This document shows positions 1 through 8,509 of a DNA stretch of 64,000 nt, piece by piece (position 1 is the stretch's first letter; every line of letters begins with the position of its first letter). The translations under genes were made by a program, and so were the position numbers. Under the pieces are notes generated by a model. It ran no database searches. It saw only the letters and a program-made list of their open reading frames with translations, and had not been told where the DNA came from. Location of the stretch: assembly GCA_945912145.1 (NCBI GenBank), contig CAMEBF010000001.1, forward strand, positions 62,001-126,000, in the 5' to 3' direction. This DNA is from an uncultured Clostridia bacterium. GTDB lineage: Bacteria > Bacillota > Clostridia > Oscillospirales > Acutalibacteraceae.

Positions 1-1328
1 ACAATATCGACACGCTCGTCGCGCACTCCGCAGACGGCTATACAAATTGGGAGTATCAGGTCGTCAATTATTTTGACGACTGCGCGGACGGAGAAACGGA
101 CACGAGCAGCGCATCGTTTATTGATTCCGCGCTGGTGCAGTCGAAAGACACCGGCAGAATTTTCCTTGTCACCGACGCGTTTCCCTCCGGCGGCGGTTAT
201 CCGACAGCCAAAACGGGAACCGGCTATGTCGAAGTCGGCGGAAAAAAATATCTGGCTCTGACGGACGGCGACGATATCGATTCCTTTGACAATTTTCACT
301 ATTACATAGGCGAGTTTGCGGACGGCTTTGCACCCGTCGTTTCGCTGGATACCGGCGATGCAACCGCTTACACCGTCGATACGGAATACGCACTTTATAA
401 AGACGGCGAGCCGATTTATATGGAACAGCTTTTCGGCAACGGCAAGCTTGTTCAGCAGACGGTATTCTCCATCAACGCCGACTTTACAGTCTATTGCACG
501 CCCTATCTCTGGATGCGTTACAGTGACGATAACGGCAAGACCTGGAGCGCGCCCATGATTCTTTCCGAGCAGTTCAAAGCCGAAAACGAGTCGTTCCTCG
601 GCATCTGTCCTGGACGCGGTTTTGTTACGCAGGTGGACGGCCATGAGAGAATCCTCTTTATGGTCTACGACAATGCCCGCGGTAACGAAAACGTCAGCAC
701 GATCTATTCGGACGATAACGGCATGACATGGCAGCGTGGCGCCGCAACGCAGTGTATACGCGCGATCGGCAAGACGAGTGAATCGCAGATCGTTTCTCTG
801 CCGGACGGTACGCTTCGTATGTTTGCGCGCAACGCCTACAGCTTTATCGCCTATGCGGACAGCACGGACGGCGGCGTGACATGGTCAACCTTCCGCGCCG
901 ATACAAAGCTCTCTGCGAACGCGAACTGCATGGTTTCCTTTATCAATGTCGATAAGAAGATTGGTGGCAAAAGCGTGATTCTCGGTTCGTTCGTCTCCGA
1001 TATCGAAAATCGTGCGGACGGCGTCGTGAAAGTCGGCCTTGTCGGAAAAAATAATGTTATCGACTGGATCTCCACGTATCATGTGACGGACGGCTTCTTT
1101 GCCTATTCCTGTCTGACGCAGCTGGCGGACGGCAATATCGGCTATCTATACGAAGATGAAGCGGCGCATATTTCATATAAGATTCTGACGCTTGCCGATG
1201 ACGGCACGCTGTCCGAGATAGGCGGCAACAATCTTAATTATACCAAAAAGCCTTCGGCAGCGATTCAGATCCGGTTGTTTTTCAGAGCCCTCCTTGTGAA
1301 GCTTCAGTTTTTATTCAAAGTACTGTAA
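1..1328 (+). CDS. Exo-alpha-sialidase (GH33-like), 5'-truncated by window edge
   Basis: The frame is open from base 3 to the TAA at 1326-1328, so the true start and any signal peptide lie outside the window. Three Asp boxes are visible: SDDNGKTW (521-544), SDDNGMTW (708-731) and STDGGVTW (861-884), the beta-propeller signature of sialidases. The family hydrolyses terminal sialic acids from glycoconjugates, in gut bacteria usually host mucin glycans. The protein ends with a basic, hydrophobic tail (LFFRALLVKLQFLFKVL) that resembles the ends of two other exported proteins in this window and may be an amphipathic helix. An ATG at 135 is internal to the domain and is unlikely to be the start. The fold is clear; the exact substrate and extracellular location are inferred. 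Confidence 0.88.
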   Translation, partial: NIDTLVAHSADGYTNWEYQVVNYFDDCADGETDTSSASFIDSALVQSKDTGRIFLVTDAFPSGGGYPTAKTGTGYVEVGGKKYLALTDGDDIDSFDNFHYYIGEFADGFAPVVSLDTGDATAYTVDTEYALYKDGEPIYMEQLFGNGKLVQQTVFSINADFTVYCTPYLWMRYSDDNGKTWSAPMILSEQFKAENESFLGICPGRGFVTQVDGHERILFMVYDNARGNENVSTIYSDDNGMTWQRGAATQCIRAIGKTSESQIVSLPDGTLRMFARNAYSFIAYADSTDGGVTWSTFRADTKLSANANCMVSFINVDKKIGGKSVILGSFVSDIENRADGVVKVGLVGKNNVIDWISTYHVTDGFFAYSCLTQLADGNIGYLYEDEAAHISYKILTLADDGTLSEIGGNNLNYTKKPSAAIQIRLFFRALLVKLQFLFKVL

Positions 1329-1333
1329 AAAAT

Positions 1334-1360
1334 GGGGCGGCTGCTGCTGCCCCTGAATCT
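1334..1360 (+). terminator. Hairpin after sialidase gene
   Basis: GGGGCGGC and GCTGCCCC can pair around a TGCT loop just after the sialidase stop, followed by only a weak T run. It may be a weak terminator or attenuator; the next gene begins at 1368. Confidence 0.4.
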
Positions 1361-1367
1361 TTGTGAT

Positions 1368-2810
1368 ATGAAAATAATAATCAAATCCAACCAAGAAAAA
1401 ATTGAATACGAATCCGATGTGCCGATCCTGCTTTCCGATGTGATTCAGGCGGTCGGCATCGATTTTTCATTGCCGTGCGGCGGCAAGGGAAAGTGCGGCA
1501 AATGCCTTGTCGAAGCAACAGGGAATCTGTCCGAACCGACGCAGAGCGAGAAAGAGAAACTCGGTGAGAGTCTCAAAGCCGGGTTTCGTCTTGCCTGTCT
1601 GACCAAAGCGATCGGCGACTGTGAAGTGACCGTTCCGCAAACGGATGCGATCGTCGGGCTTTCTGATTTTGCCGAATCTGCCTGCATCGATCCCATGACG
1701 GGCGACAAGAGTTGCCTGGCCGGCGTCGTTGACATCGGTACGACGACCGTTGCTGTTTATTTATATCAGATGCCGGAAGGAAAGCTGCTGCGTTCATGCG
1801 TCAGCCGGAATTTGCAGACGGCTGTCGGCGCGGATGTGATGTCGCGTCTGTCATACGCCGTGCAGAATGGGACACAGACACTATCTGACCTGATTCACCG
1901 TCAGATCGCCAAGGCGTTCGCGTCCCTCGGTGGCAGACCTGATTTTACTGTTATCACCGGGAATACTGCGATGCTGCATTTTTATGAAAACCTTGATTGC
2001 GCTTCGCTTGCTTCGTCTCCCTTTACACCGTCCTCCTACTTCGGGACGAAAACGGAGACAACGCTCCTGCCTCGCTGTATATCGGCGTTTGTCGGTGCGG
2101 ATATCACCTGCGGTATTCTTGCGTCGGGACTGCTTGGGCATGAAAAAGCCATGCTGATCGACGTCGGGACGAACGGCGAGATTGTCTATAAAAACGGCGA
2201 TGCGTTTATCTGCGCTTCGGCGGCGGCAGGTCCTGCGTTTGAGGGCGCAGGCATTCAGAACGGTTCTCCGGCGGTTGCCGGCTCGATCAATAAGGTTTAT
2301 ACGCTCGGCAGCCGATTTGAGTATACAACGGTCGCCAGAGAAAAGGCAAAAAGCATCTGCGGCAGCGGCTTGATCGATGCGATTGCGGCGATGCTGCGCT
2401 GTGATATCCTCGATGAAACGGGCTATCTCGCTTCCGATTTTGTCATCGGCGACAGCGGCGTTGCGATCACACCGCAGGATATCCGTCAGGTGCAGACCGC
2501 CAAAGCGGCGATCCGGGCGGCAATTGAAACGGTGTGCGACGATCTTCCGAACGTCGAAGCGTTCTATCTTGCCGGCGGCTTCGGAAACTATCTGAATCTC
2601 GACAATGCCGTCGCGATCGGGCTTTTGCCGAAGGAGATGAAAAAGAAAACTGTTCTGTGCGGCAATACGGCGGCGGCGGGAGCTGCCATGATGCTCTTTG
2701 ACCGGGAAGCCTTCCGCAAAGCGAATGAGATCGTCGGAAAAGCGAAAACGATTCAGCTTGCCTCGAATGACACATTCTATCGCAAGTATATTTCCTATAT
2801 GAATTTTTAA
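1368..2810 (+). CDS. 2Fe-2S ferredoxin / ASKHA ATPase-type protein (DUF4445, RACo-like)
   Basis: The 480-residue protein starts with a plant-type ferredoxin domain (Cys pattern PCGGKGKCGKC, then LACLT, roughly residues 30-85). It continues with a long ASKHA-fold domain showing GVVDIGTTTVAVY, TGNTAMLHF, LIDVGTNGEI, ICGSGLIDA and YLAGGFGNYL. This is the architecture of reductive activators of corrinoid proteins (RACo), which use ATP to reduce inactive cob(II)amide in methyltransferase systems. I chose the ATG at 1368 because an in-frame ATG at 1332 lies inside a hairpin and adds a non-homologous stretch; neither has a strong ribosome site. No corrinoid protein or methyltransferase is in the window, so the partner is unknown. 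The amidohydrolase gene follows after 9 bp. Confidence 0.85.
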   Translation: MKIIIKSNQEKIEYESDVPILLSDVIQAVGIDFSLPCGGKGKCGKCLVEATGNLSEPTQSEKEKLGESLKAGFRLACLTKAIGDCEVTVPQTDAIVGLSDFAESACIDPMTGDKSCLAGVVDIGTTTVAVYLYQMPEGKLLRSCVSRNLQTAVGADVMSRLSYAVQNGTQTLSDLIHRQIAKAFASLGGRPDFTVITGNTAMLHFYENLDCASLASSPFTPSSYFGTKTETTLLPRCISAFVGADITCGILASGLLGHEKAMLIDVGTNGEIVYKNGDAFICASAAAGPAFEGAGIQNGSPAVAGSINKVYTLGSRFEYTTVAREKAKSICGSGLIDAIAAMLRCDILDETGYLASDFVIGDSGVAITPQDIRQVQTAKAAIRAAIETVCDDLPNVEAFYLAGGFGNYLNLDNAVAIGLLPKEMKKKTVLCGNTAAAGAAMMLFDREAFRKANEIVGKAKTIQLASNDTFYRKYISYMNF

Positions 2811-2819
2811 GGAGACACC

Positions 2820-3644
2820 ATGGAACATAGAATTTTTGCCAATCACGCGCATATTTTTCCCGAAGAAGTCAGAGCGGACGGAACGGTGGAGAAACTGCTG
2901 GAACTCATGGACGAATGCGGGATTGAAAAATGCGTCTGTTTTGCGCCGTTTCAGGCGTATCTCGACAGAGTGGGATTCGCGAAAAGAAGTAACGAGTTTT
3001 TGGCGGAAGCGATTGCGCCGTACGAGAATCTGTACGGCTTCGGCGTGATCGATTTTACACGGGACGATATGGAAGATCAGGTCGCTCAAATTGTCTCTCT
3101 CGGTTTTCGGGGGATTAAGCTGCATCCTGCGTTTCAGGAGTTCAACATCATGAGCGAAAAGGCACAGCGTGTCTATCGTGCGGCGCAGGAAAACGATCTG
3201 TTTCTTTCTTTCCACACCGGGATTCATTGGCACCGTATCGCCGATTATCAGATGCTGCTGTATGACGAGGTTGCGTGTCATTTCCCTCGTCTGCGCTTCA
3301 GCATGGAACATTTAGGCGGCTATCATTTCTTCCGTGAGGGACTGGCGGTCATGGTGAATCATGCGCGCGACGAGGGACTCCATACCTTTGCCGGTTGGAC
3401 GACGATCGCGATGGACAACGACGGCTTATATCATTACTGGAGCCATTCGGACGACGAACTGCGGACACTTGTGCATCAGACCGGGAATGATGCCCATATT
3501 TTCGGACTGGATTTTCCGTATAACGACGCGGACTATACCAAAAAAGCGATTGAACGGATTGAGAATCTTGCGGTTCCCGAAGAAGCCAAAGCGGGGATTC
3601 TCGGAAAAAATCTGGCGCGGGAACTCAAAATCGATTGGAATTGA
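2820..3644 (+). CDS. Amidohydrolase-family (TIM-barrel) metal-dependent hydrolase
   Basis: The 274-residue protein has the amidohydrolase_2 layout: an N-terminal metal-binding HAH motif (His9, His11), KLHPAFQEF, SFHTGIHWH, MEHLGGYHFF and a C-terminal metal-binding Asp in GLDFPYND. Members of this group are hydrolases or decarboxylases acting on cyclic or carboxylated small molecules; the substrate cannot be read here. An AAGGAG ribosome site stands directly before the ATG. It is co-directional with the RACo-like gene (9 bp gap), so they are probably translated from one mRNA. A hairpin follows the stop codon. Confidence 0.82.
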   Translation: MEHRIFANHAHIFPEEVRADGTVEKLLELMDECGIEKCVCFAPFQAYLDRVGFAKRSNEFLAEAIAPYENLYGFGVIDFTRDDMEDQVAQIVSLGFRGIKLHPAFQEFNIMSEKAQRVYRAAQENDLFLSFHTGIHWHRIADYQMLLYDEVACHFPRLRFSMEHLGGYHFFREGLAVMVNHARDEGLHTFAGWTTIAMDNDGLYHYWSHSDDELRTLVHQTGNDAHIFGLDFPYNDADYTKKAIERIENLAVPEEAKAGILGKNLARELKIDWN

Positions 3645-3657
3645 ATAAAATCAAAAG

Positions 3658-3922
3658 ACATCTCCGATACTGAAACCGGAGATGTTCTGTACAAGAAAAA
3701 TACTGCAAACATTAAAGTTTCGGTCGAGCCTTTCCAAAGGCTCGCAGGGTCGAGGGGCAGCGCCCATCGTCGCGGTCCGCAGACCGCGAAATCCTCTTAC
3801 CGAAAAAAGCGCAGGAGGGTAGGTCAAACAGTCCGGTGTGACTGTTTGACCGTAGGGAACCCTCGCAGGGGGTTCCCTGATTATTTTTATACTGACCGTC
3901 TCCGAACCTGAATCCGGAGATG
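3658..3922 (+). repeat. Hairpin-rich intergenic element flanked by two near-identical hairpins
   Basis: No gene lies between 3645 and 3929. Two similar hairpins with TCTCCG/CGGAGA stems (3658-3685 and 3899-3920) bracket about 210 bases that hold further stems. These are AGCCTTTCC/AAAGGCT near 3728-3745, GCGGTCCGCAGACCGC near 3774, GGTCAAACAGT/ACTGTTTGACC near 3820-3851 and GGGAACCCT/GGGGTTCCC near 3856-3878. The first hairpin can terminate the amidohydrolase transcript. The second contributes the GGAG of the next gene's ribosome site. The arrangement suggests a dispersed, structured repeat unit. I see no coding potential. Confidence 0.55.
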
Positions 3923-3929
3923 ATTTTTT

Positions 3930-4757
3930 ATGTGGGAAACGGTAAAACAGGAAGCGAAAATGAATTTGCAGGGACATCGCGGTGTTCTTTTCGGTTGGCA
4001 GGTCGCCTCGGTTGCCGCGTTTTTCCTTTTTTTGTTTTTCTGCGTGTCAAGTCTGTATCTGTTTTTGGTGAATACCGAGATGTTCCGTCTGATCGGCGTA
4101 TTCCGCAATGAGCTGACGCTGGCGCTGTCATGCACCGCTGCGGTGATCGTCGGGCTGATCCTGCTTTTGTTTTCCGTCTATGTCCGTTATCGGAAAGATA
4201 CCGCATTCTTCTTGCTTGATGAAGAGGGCTCCTGCGAACGTATTTCGGTGTCGGACTGTGTCAGACTGCTGACACTCTACAGTGTAACCTTTTTCAAAAA
4301 GATCGGCTGTTTTCTGCTTTGCCTGCTGCCGTTCGGTGCTGCGTCCGCCGGGATTCTGGTTTTACTCGGATGCGGAATTGAGGCGGTCGCGCTCGGCATT
4401 CTGCTTGTCGGTGAGGCGGTGATCCTGGTTGCCGGAGTGTTTTTTGCCTGTGTTTTAGTTGGTCGGTATGCGCTTGTGACAGACTGTTACCGAAAAAATC
4501 CATCGGCGAGCCTGAAAGCGATTTTCCGGGAGAGCATTTCGCTCATGAACGGGAAAAGCCTGCATCTTTTTCGCTTGAAATGCCGCAATTTTCCGAAACG
4601 GGTTTTCAGTCTGCTGATTCTGACAGCCCCCTATTTTCTGACATACTGCAAGGCGTCGGAAGCTCTTCTGGCGAAAGGCATCAAAAATCCGGTTCTGTCC
4701 AAAGAGACAAAACCGGAGAAAGCAGTCGTGTTCTATTGCCGACGTAGAACAGTCTGA
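3930..4757 (+). CDS. Multi-pass membrane protein, DUF975-like
   Basis: The 275-residue product has about five hydrophobic segments: residues ~25-47, 65-87, 125-150, 155-180 and a weaker one near 230. The stretch from RYALVTDCYRKNPSASLKAIF through SISLMNGK resembles the conserved region after the central helices in DUF975 integral membrane proteins, whose function is unknown. A GGAG within the preceding hairpin lies about 11 bases from the ATG. Its TGA (4755-4757) abuts the TAA of the convergent hisIE gene with no spacer and no obvious terminator. Family assignment is tentative. Confidence 0.6.
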   Translation: MWETVKQEAKMNLQGHRGVLFGWQVASVAAFFLFLFFCVSSLYLFLVNTEMFRLIGVFRNELTLALSCTAAVIVGLILLLFSVYVRYRKDTAFFLLDEEGSCERISVSDCVRLLTLYSVTFFKKIGCFLLCLLPFGAASAGILVLLGCGIEAVALGILLVGEAVILVAGVFFACVLVGRYALVTDCYRKNPSASLKAIFRESISLMNGKSLHLFRLKCRNFPKRVFSLLILTAPYFLTYCKASEALLAKGIKNPVLSKETKPEKAVVFYCRRRTV

Positions 4758-5411
4758 TTACTGCATGGTTTCCTGCTTGACCTTGTGGTCAACGACATGG
4801 CGGGAATCGAGTTCCTTGCGGATATCGTCCACGGAAATGCCCATTTCGACCATCAAAACAAGAATGTGATAGGTGACGTCGGAAATCTCGAAAATCGTTT
4901 CCTCTTTTGAGTGCTTCGCCGCGCCGATGATGACCTCCGTGCATTCCTCGCCGACCTTTTTCAGGATCTTGTCAAGACCCTTCTGGAACAGATAGGTCGT
5001 GTAGGAGCCTTCTTTCATTTCCGTCTTGCGGCCTTTGATCAGCTCATAGAGCGCGTCAATCGAAAAATCGGTCTTGCTTTCGTCATGGTAGAGCCAGTTG
5101 TAGAAGCAGCTTTCGTGCCCCGTATGACAGGCCGGACCGTCTTTGATGACCTTGACGACTAACGCGTCGAAATCGCAGTCCGCTTTGATGGAAACGATGT
5201 GCTGACGGTTGCCGCTGGTCTCGCCCTTGCGCCAGAGCTCCTGACGCGAACGGGAGAAAAAGCAGGTCATTTTTTCTTCGAGCGTAATGCGAAGACTCTC
5301 TTCGTTCATATAGGCGACGGTAAGCACCTCGCCGGTGTAAAAATCCTGTACGACGGCAGGGATCAGCCCCTTGTCGTCAAATTTTAATTTTGCGATGATT
5401 TCTTCGTACAT
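4758..5411 (-). CDS. hisIE: Bifunctional phosphoribosyl-AMP cyclohydrolase / phosphoribosyl-ATP diphosphatase
   Basis: The 217-residue protein fuses HisI and HisE and carries out steps 2 and 3 of histidine synthesis. The HisI half (1-115) has [27 protein letters not shown] and the metal-binding DCDFDA and GPACHTG motifs. The HisE half (~120-210) has [25 protein letters not shown], split by the usual helix, and [10 protein letters not shown]. An AAAGGA ribosome site precedes the ATG. It is the last gene of the minus-strand his operon but is separated from hisF by a 525-codon secreted protein gene. Confidence 0.97.
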   Translation of the reverse strand: MYEEIIAKLKFDDKGLIPAVVQDFYTGEVLTVAYMNEESLRITLEEKMTCFFSRSRQELWRKGETSGNRQHIVSIKADCDFDALVVKVIKDGPACHTGHESCFYNWLYHDESKTDFSIDALYELIKGRKTEMKEGSYTTYLFQKGLDKILKKVGEECTEVIIGAAKHSKEETIFEISDVTYHILVLMVEMGISVDDIRKELDSRHVVDHKVKQETMQ

Positions 5412-5444
5412 AGTGTTGTGATTCCTTTCCTTTTTCGGCTGTCT

Positions 5445-7022
5445 TTACAAAAACGCCGCGTTTTTAAGCAAGTAAGCGACCCATTGCTTGCAGCCTTCGT
5501 TTGAGAGATGTAAGCCCATATATACGGGATCGCTGCAATAGGCGGTGGGTAGATAGGTGCCCGTGCTGTCATAAAGAGCGGAGGCGACATTCACATAGTG
5601 CCAGCCCATTTCTTTGCACATGGCCTGAAGCCGCGCGTTATATTTTTTGATATTGGTGTTGTTAAGCTTGCCGTCGGCCCGTGTGCTGATGGACGTCATC
5701 GGTGTCATGGACTGAATATAAATCTCAACTTTCGGAGATTTTGCCTTGATGCGGGAAACGAGCTCCTTGTAATTGCGGATCGAGGTATCAAAGCTGTAGA
5801 TGCCGATGTCGTTCATGCCCAGCATGATAAATACTTTTTTTGCGCCGGAATATCTGACGCAGTCCTCTATCAGCGTTTTTTTACCGTTGTAATACGGATG
5901 AACCGATTGACTTGAAACGCTCCAGAGCGCGTTGGCCGCGCTGAGACTGGATGCCGCATAAACCTGCGCGTTACCGAGCGCCTTTGTGTTCTTCTGGTAA
6001 TTCATCAGCGCAACGCTGACCGAATCCCCGATGAATACCGCATCGTCGAAGAAGCTCTTATCGGCCGCTGTCGCGACGCCGGAAGAATCGAGTATGATGT
6101 GGTCGACGGTTTTATTCTTCGCCATGCTGCCGTCGCTGTTGAAATAGTACCGCTTGCTATTGACGGTTTGCCATCCGGTTTGCCGGATGCCGTTGATGTA
6201 ATAGTAGGTTTTTCCGTCTTTGCTGACCAATCCGTTCTGCAGCATGCCTTCAGAGTTGAAACCATACTGCATGCCGTCAATCATCGTATCGGCAACGGCC
6301 ATTGCTCCGTCATCCTTGTAATAACGAACAATTCCGTTCTGATTCAGCCAGCCGGTGTACAGGGCGCCGCCGTTATAATAATACTGTTTGCCGTTTTCCG
6401 TATAGTCGCCGCTGTATCCGCTGCCATCCTCACAGAAAAGGTATTCCTTGCCGTCGATGGTTCGTCTGCCGCCGGTGCCTTTTCCGCTTTCGTCAAAATA
6501 ATAATACTTTCCGTTTGCGCTGACAAGACCGGTGCTCATGATGCCGTTTGCAAAATAATAGAGTTCGCCGTCAATTTCGGTAAGACCGACAGCCATGATG
6601 CCGTTTTCGGTAAAATAGTGCGTATGACCGTCCGGATCAGAAGAAAAGCCGCTGACAGCTTTGAAATTCTCCGTTGTATAATAAATGTCAAGACGGGCGG
6701 CGAACCGTAAAACATAGCGGGCGTCGGCCGGCGTCAGTCTGCTGTCGCCGTTCAGATCAAGCGCGCTGACAGGCGTGTCGCAAGTCGTTAATCCGCTTGC
6801 CATTCTCAGCATTTCACGTGCTTCGTAGGCAGAACATTTGCCGTCACCGTTGAAATCGATGGTGATCATGGTGCGGTACAGGGTGCATTCGTTCCCGTTC
6901 CGGATGACGGTTATCGTATCGTCAGGATTATGCGCAAAGGGCACCGACTCCTGCGCTGATACGGATAAAGTTAGAATTGTCAGAATAATGAATGTGAGGA
7001 TAACGGTAATTTTTGTTTTCAT
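5445..7022 (-). CDS. Secreted dockerin / choline-binding-type repeat / SGNH esterase
   Basis: The 525-residue protein begins with a signal peptide (MKTKITVILTFIILTILTLS, cleaved after VSA). A type I dockerin pair follows (residues ~55-112; IDFNGDGKCSAYEAREML and LDLNGDSRLTPADARYVL), with Ca-binding loops. Then come about nine glucan/cell-wall-binding-type repeats rich in YYF and DG (~130-305). A C-terminal SGNH hydrolase domain (~325-525) has FIGDSVS (catalytic Ser), LGMNDI (block III) and a late GLHLS that may supply the His. It is probably an exported esterase/acylhydrolase docked to a scaffold or to the wall. It sits 9 bp after hisF without a good ribosome site of its own and 33 bp before hisIE, an odd place for a surface enzyme. 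Confidence 0.85.
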   Translation of the reverse strand: MKTKITVILTFIILTILTLSVSAQESVPFAHNPDDTITVIRNGNECTLYRTMITIDFNGDGKCSAYEAREMLRMASGLTTCDTPVSALDLNGDSRLTPADARYVLRFAARLDIYYTTENFKAVSGFSSDPDGHTHYFTENGIMAVGLTEIDGELYYFANGIMSTGLVSANGKYYYFDESGKGTGGRRTIDGKEYLFCEDGSGYSGDYTENGKQYYYNGGALYTGWLNQNGIVRYYKDDGAMAVADTMIDGMQYGFNSEGMLQNGLVSKDGKTYYYINGIRQTGWQTVNSKRYYFNSDGSMAKNKTVDHIILDSSGVATAADKSFFDDAVFIGDSVSVALMNYQKNTKALGNAQVYAASSLSAANALWSVSSQSVHPYYNGKKTLIEDCVRYSGAKKVFIMLGMNDIGIYSFDTSIRNYKELVSRIKAKSPKVEIYIQSMTPMTSISTRADGKLNNTNIKKYNARLQAMCKEMGWHYVNVASALYDSTGTYLPTAYCSDPVYMGLHLSNEGCKQWVAYLLKNAAFL

Positions 7023-7031
7023 GTTACAGTT

Positions 7032-7790
7032 TTATAATCTCATTTCGATGTCCTCAGAAATGAGGTATTTCTTCAGATCGCGGATTTCCACTTCGCCGAA
7101 ATGGAAAATGGAAGCCGCCAGTCCCGCATCCACACCGGGAACGCTGTCAAACAGAACCTTAAAATCCTCCATGCAGCCGGCGCCTCCCGAAGCGATGACC
7201 GGCACGGAGACCACGCGGCAGATCGCGTCGAGCATTTCCAGATCAAAGCCGTTTTTGACGCCGTCCGTGTTGATGGAGTTGACCACAAGCTCGCCGGCAC
7301 CGTCCGCCGTACAGCGCTTCGCCCATTCGATCGCGTCGAGTCCCGTGTTTTCACGGCCGCCCTTGGCGAAGATCATGAATTTGCCGTCAACGCGCTTGAC
7401 GTCCATCGAGAGCACGACGCATTGGTCGCCGTATTTTTTTGCGGCTGCGCCGATGATGGCGGGATTTTTGATTGCTCCCGTGTTGACGCTGACCTTATCC
7501 GCGCCGCTGTTGAGCACGCGGTCAAAATCGTCGAGCGAATTGATGTTGCCGCCGACAGTCAGGGGGATAAAAATATTGCTTGCGACATCCTTGAGCACGT
7601 CGGAGAAAAGACCTCTGCCCTCAAAGCTCGCCGTAATATCATAAAAAACCAGTTCGTCCGCGCCTGAGTCGTTGTAATATTTCGCGAGCACAACAGGATC
7701 TTCAACGTCCTGAATGCCCTCAAAATTGACGCCCTTGACGACCCGTCCGTTTCGGATATCCAAACAGGGAATAATTCGTTTTGTAATCAT
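7032..7790 (-). CDS. hisF: Imidazole glycerol phosphate synthase cyclase subunit
   Basis: The 252-residue (beta/alpha)8 barrel contains IPCLDIRNGRVVKG, the phosphate-binding TVGGNI and ASGGAG loops, and normal HisF length. With HisH it converts PRFAR plus ammonia to imidazole glycerol phosphate and AICAR. The ATG overlaps the hisA stop by 4 bases (ATGA-type), so translation is coupled. Confidence 0.97.
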   Translation of the reverse strand: MITKRIIPCLDIRNGRVVKGVNFEGIQDVEDPVVLAKYYNDSGADELVFYDITASFEGRGLFSDVLKDVASNIFIPLTVGGNINSLDDFDRVLNSGADKVSVNTGAIKNPAIIGAAAKKYGDQCVVLSMDVKRVDGKFMIFAKGGRENTGLDAIEWAKRCTADGAGELVVNSINTDGVKNGFDLEMLDAICRVVSVPVIASGGAGCMEDFKVLFDSVPGVDAGLAASIFHFGEVEIRDLKKYLISEDIEMRL

Positions 7791-8509
7791 ACTGTACCAC
7801 CGGAATACGCTAAAACTTCTTTCAGGTCAAGCCTGTTTTCATAAAGGGCTTTGCCGATAATCGCACCGTAGCAGTCGATATCGCAAAGCGACCGGATGTC
7901 GTCCATCGAGGAAATACCGCCGGAGGCGATCACGTTCAGTCCATCGATTTTTTTGAGTTCTCGGTAAATGTCAACATTTGTGCCCGAGAGCTTGCCGTCT
8001 TTTGAAATATCGGTATAGATGACGGTCGAAACGCCGATATCGCGGAGCTTTTCGCAAAAGGCGAGAGAATCGACGTCCGTCACCTCGAGCCAGCCGTTTA
8101 CCGCGACCTTACCGTTTTTCGCGTCCACGCCTACGGCGATATGTTCGCCGTATTTTTTGACCATGTCGCACAGAAACGGAAAATTGCTGAGCGCCGCCGT
8201 GCCTAAAATGACGCGTCCGATGCCGGCGTCAACATAATGCTGAATGGTTTCTTCTGTGCGAATACCGCCGCCTGTCTGCACAAACAGGTTGGTTTCTTTC
8301 GCGATGCGGCAGATGATATCGTGATTCTCCTTGCCGCCGTTTTTGGCGGAATCGAGATCGACAACGTGCAGGTTCGTAGCGCCTAATTCTTGGAAGCGTT
8401 TCGCCGTGTCCACGGGAGAGTCGCCGTAAATTTTCATACGGTCGTAGTCGCCTTCGGTCAGCCGGACGACCTTGCCGCCACGCAGGTCAATCGCGGGAAA
8501 AATCTTCAT
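7787..8509 (-). CDS. hisA: ProFAR isomerase
   Basis: The 240-residue barrel protein begins FPAIDLRGGKVVRLTEGDYD and has the second-half TDISKDGKLSGTN and ASGGISSMDD motifs typical of HisA. It isomerises ProFAR to PRFAR. It overlaps hisH (stop at 8506) and hisF (start at 7790) by 4 bases each. Confidence 0.97.
   Translation of the reverse strand: MKIFPAIDLRGGKVVRLTEGDYDRMKIYGDSPVDTAKRFQELGATNLHVVDLDSAKNGGKENHDIICRIAKETNLFVQTGGGIRTEETIQHYVDAGIGRVILGTAALSNFPFLCDMVKKYGEHIAVGVDAKNGKVAVNGWLEVTDVDSLAFCEKLRDIGVSTVIYTDISKDGKLSGTNVDIYRELKKIDGLNVIASGGISSMDDIRSLCDIDCYGAIIGKALYENRLDLKEVLAYSGGTV

Noticed and set aside
1881-3311. Long minus-strand open frame (476 codons)
   Set aside because: It lies antisense to the RACo-like protein and amidohydrolase, which have clear motifs; the antisense protein is Arg/His-rich and featureless.
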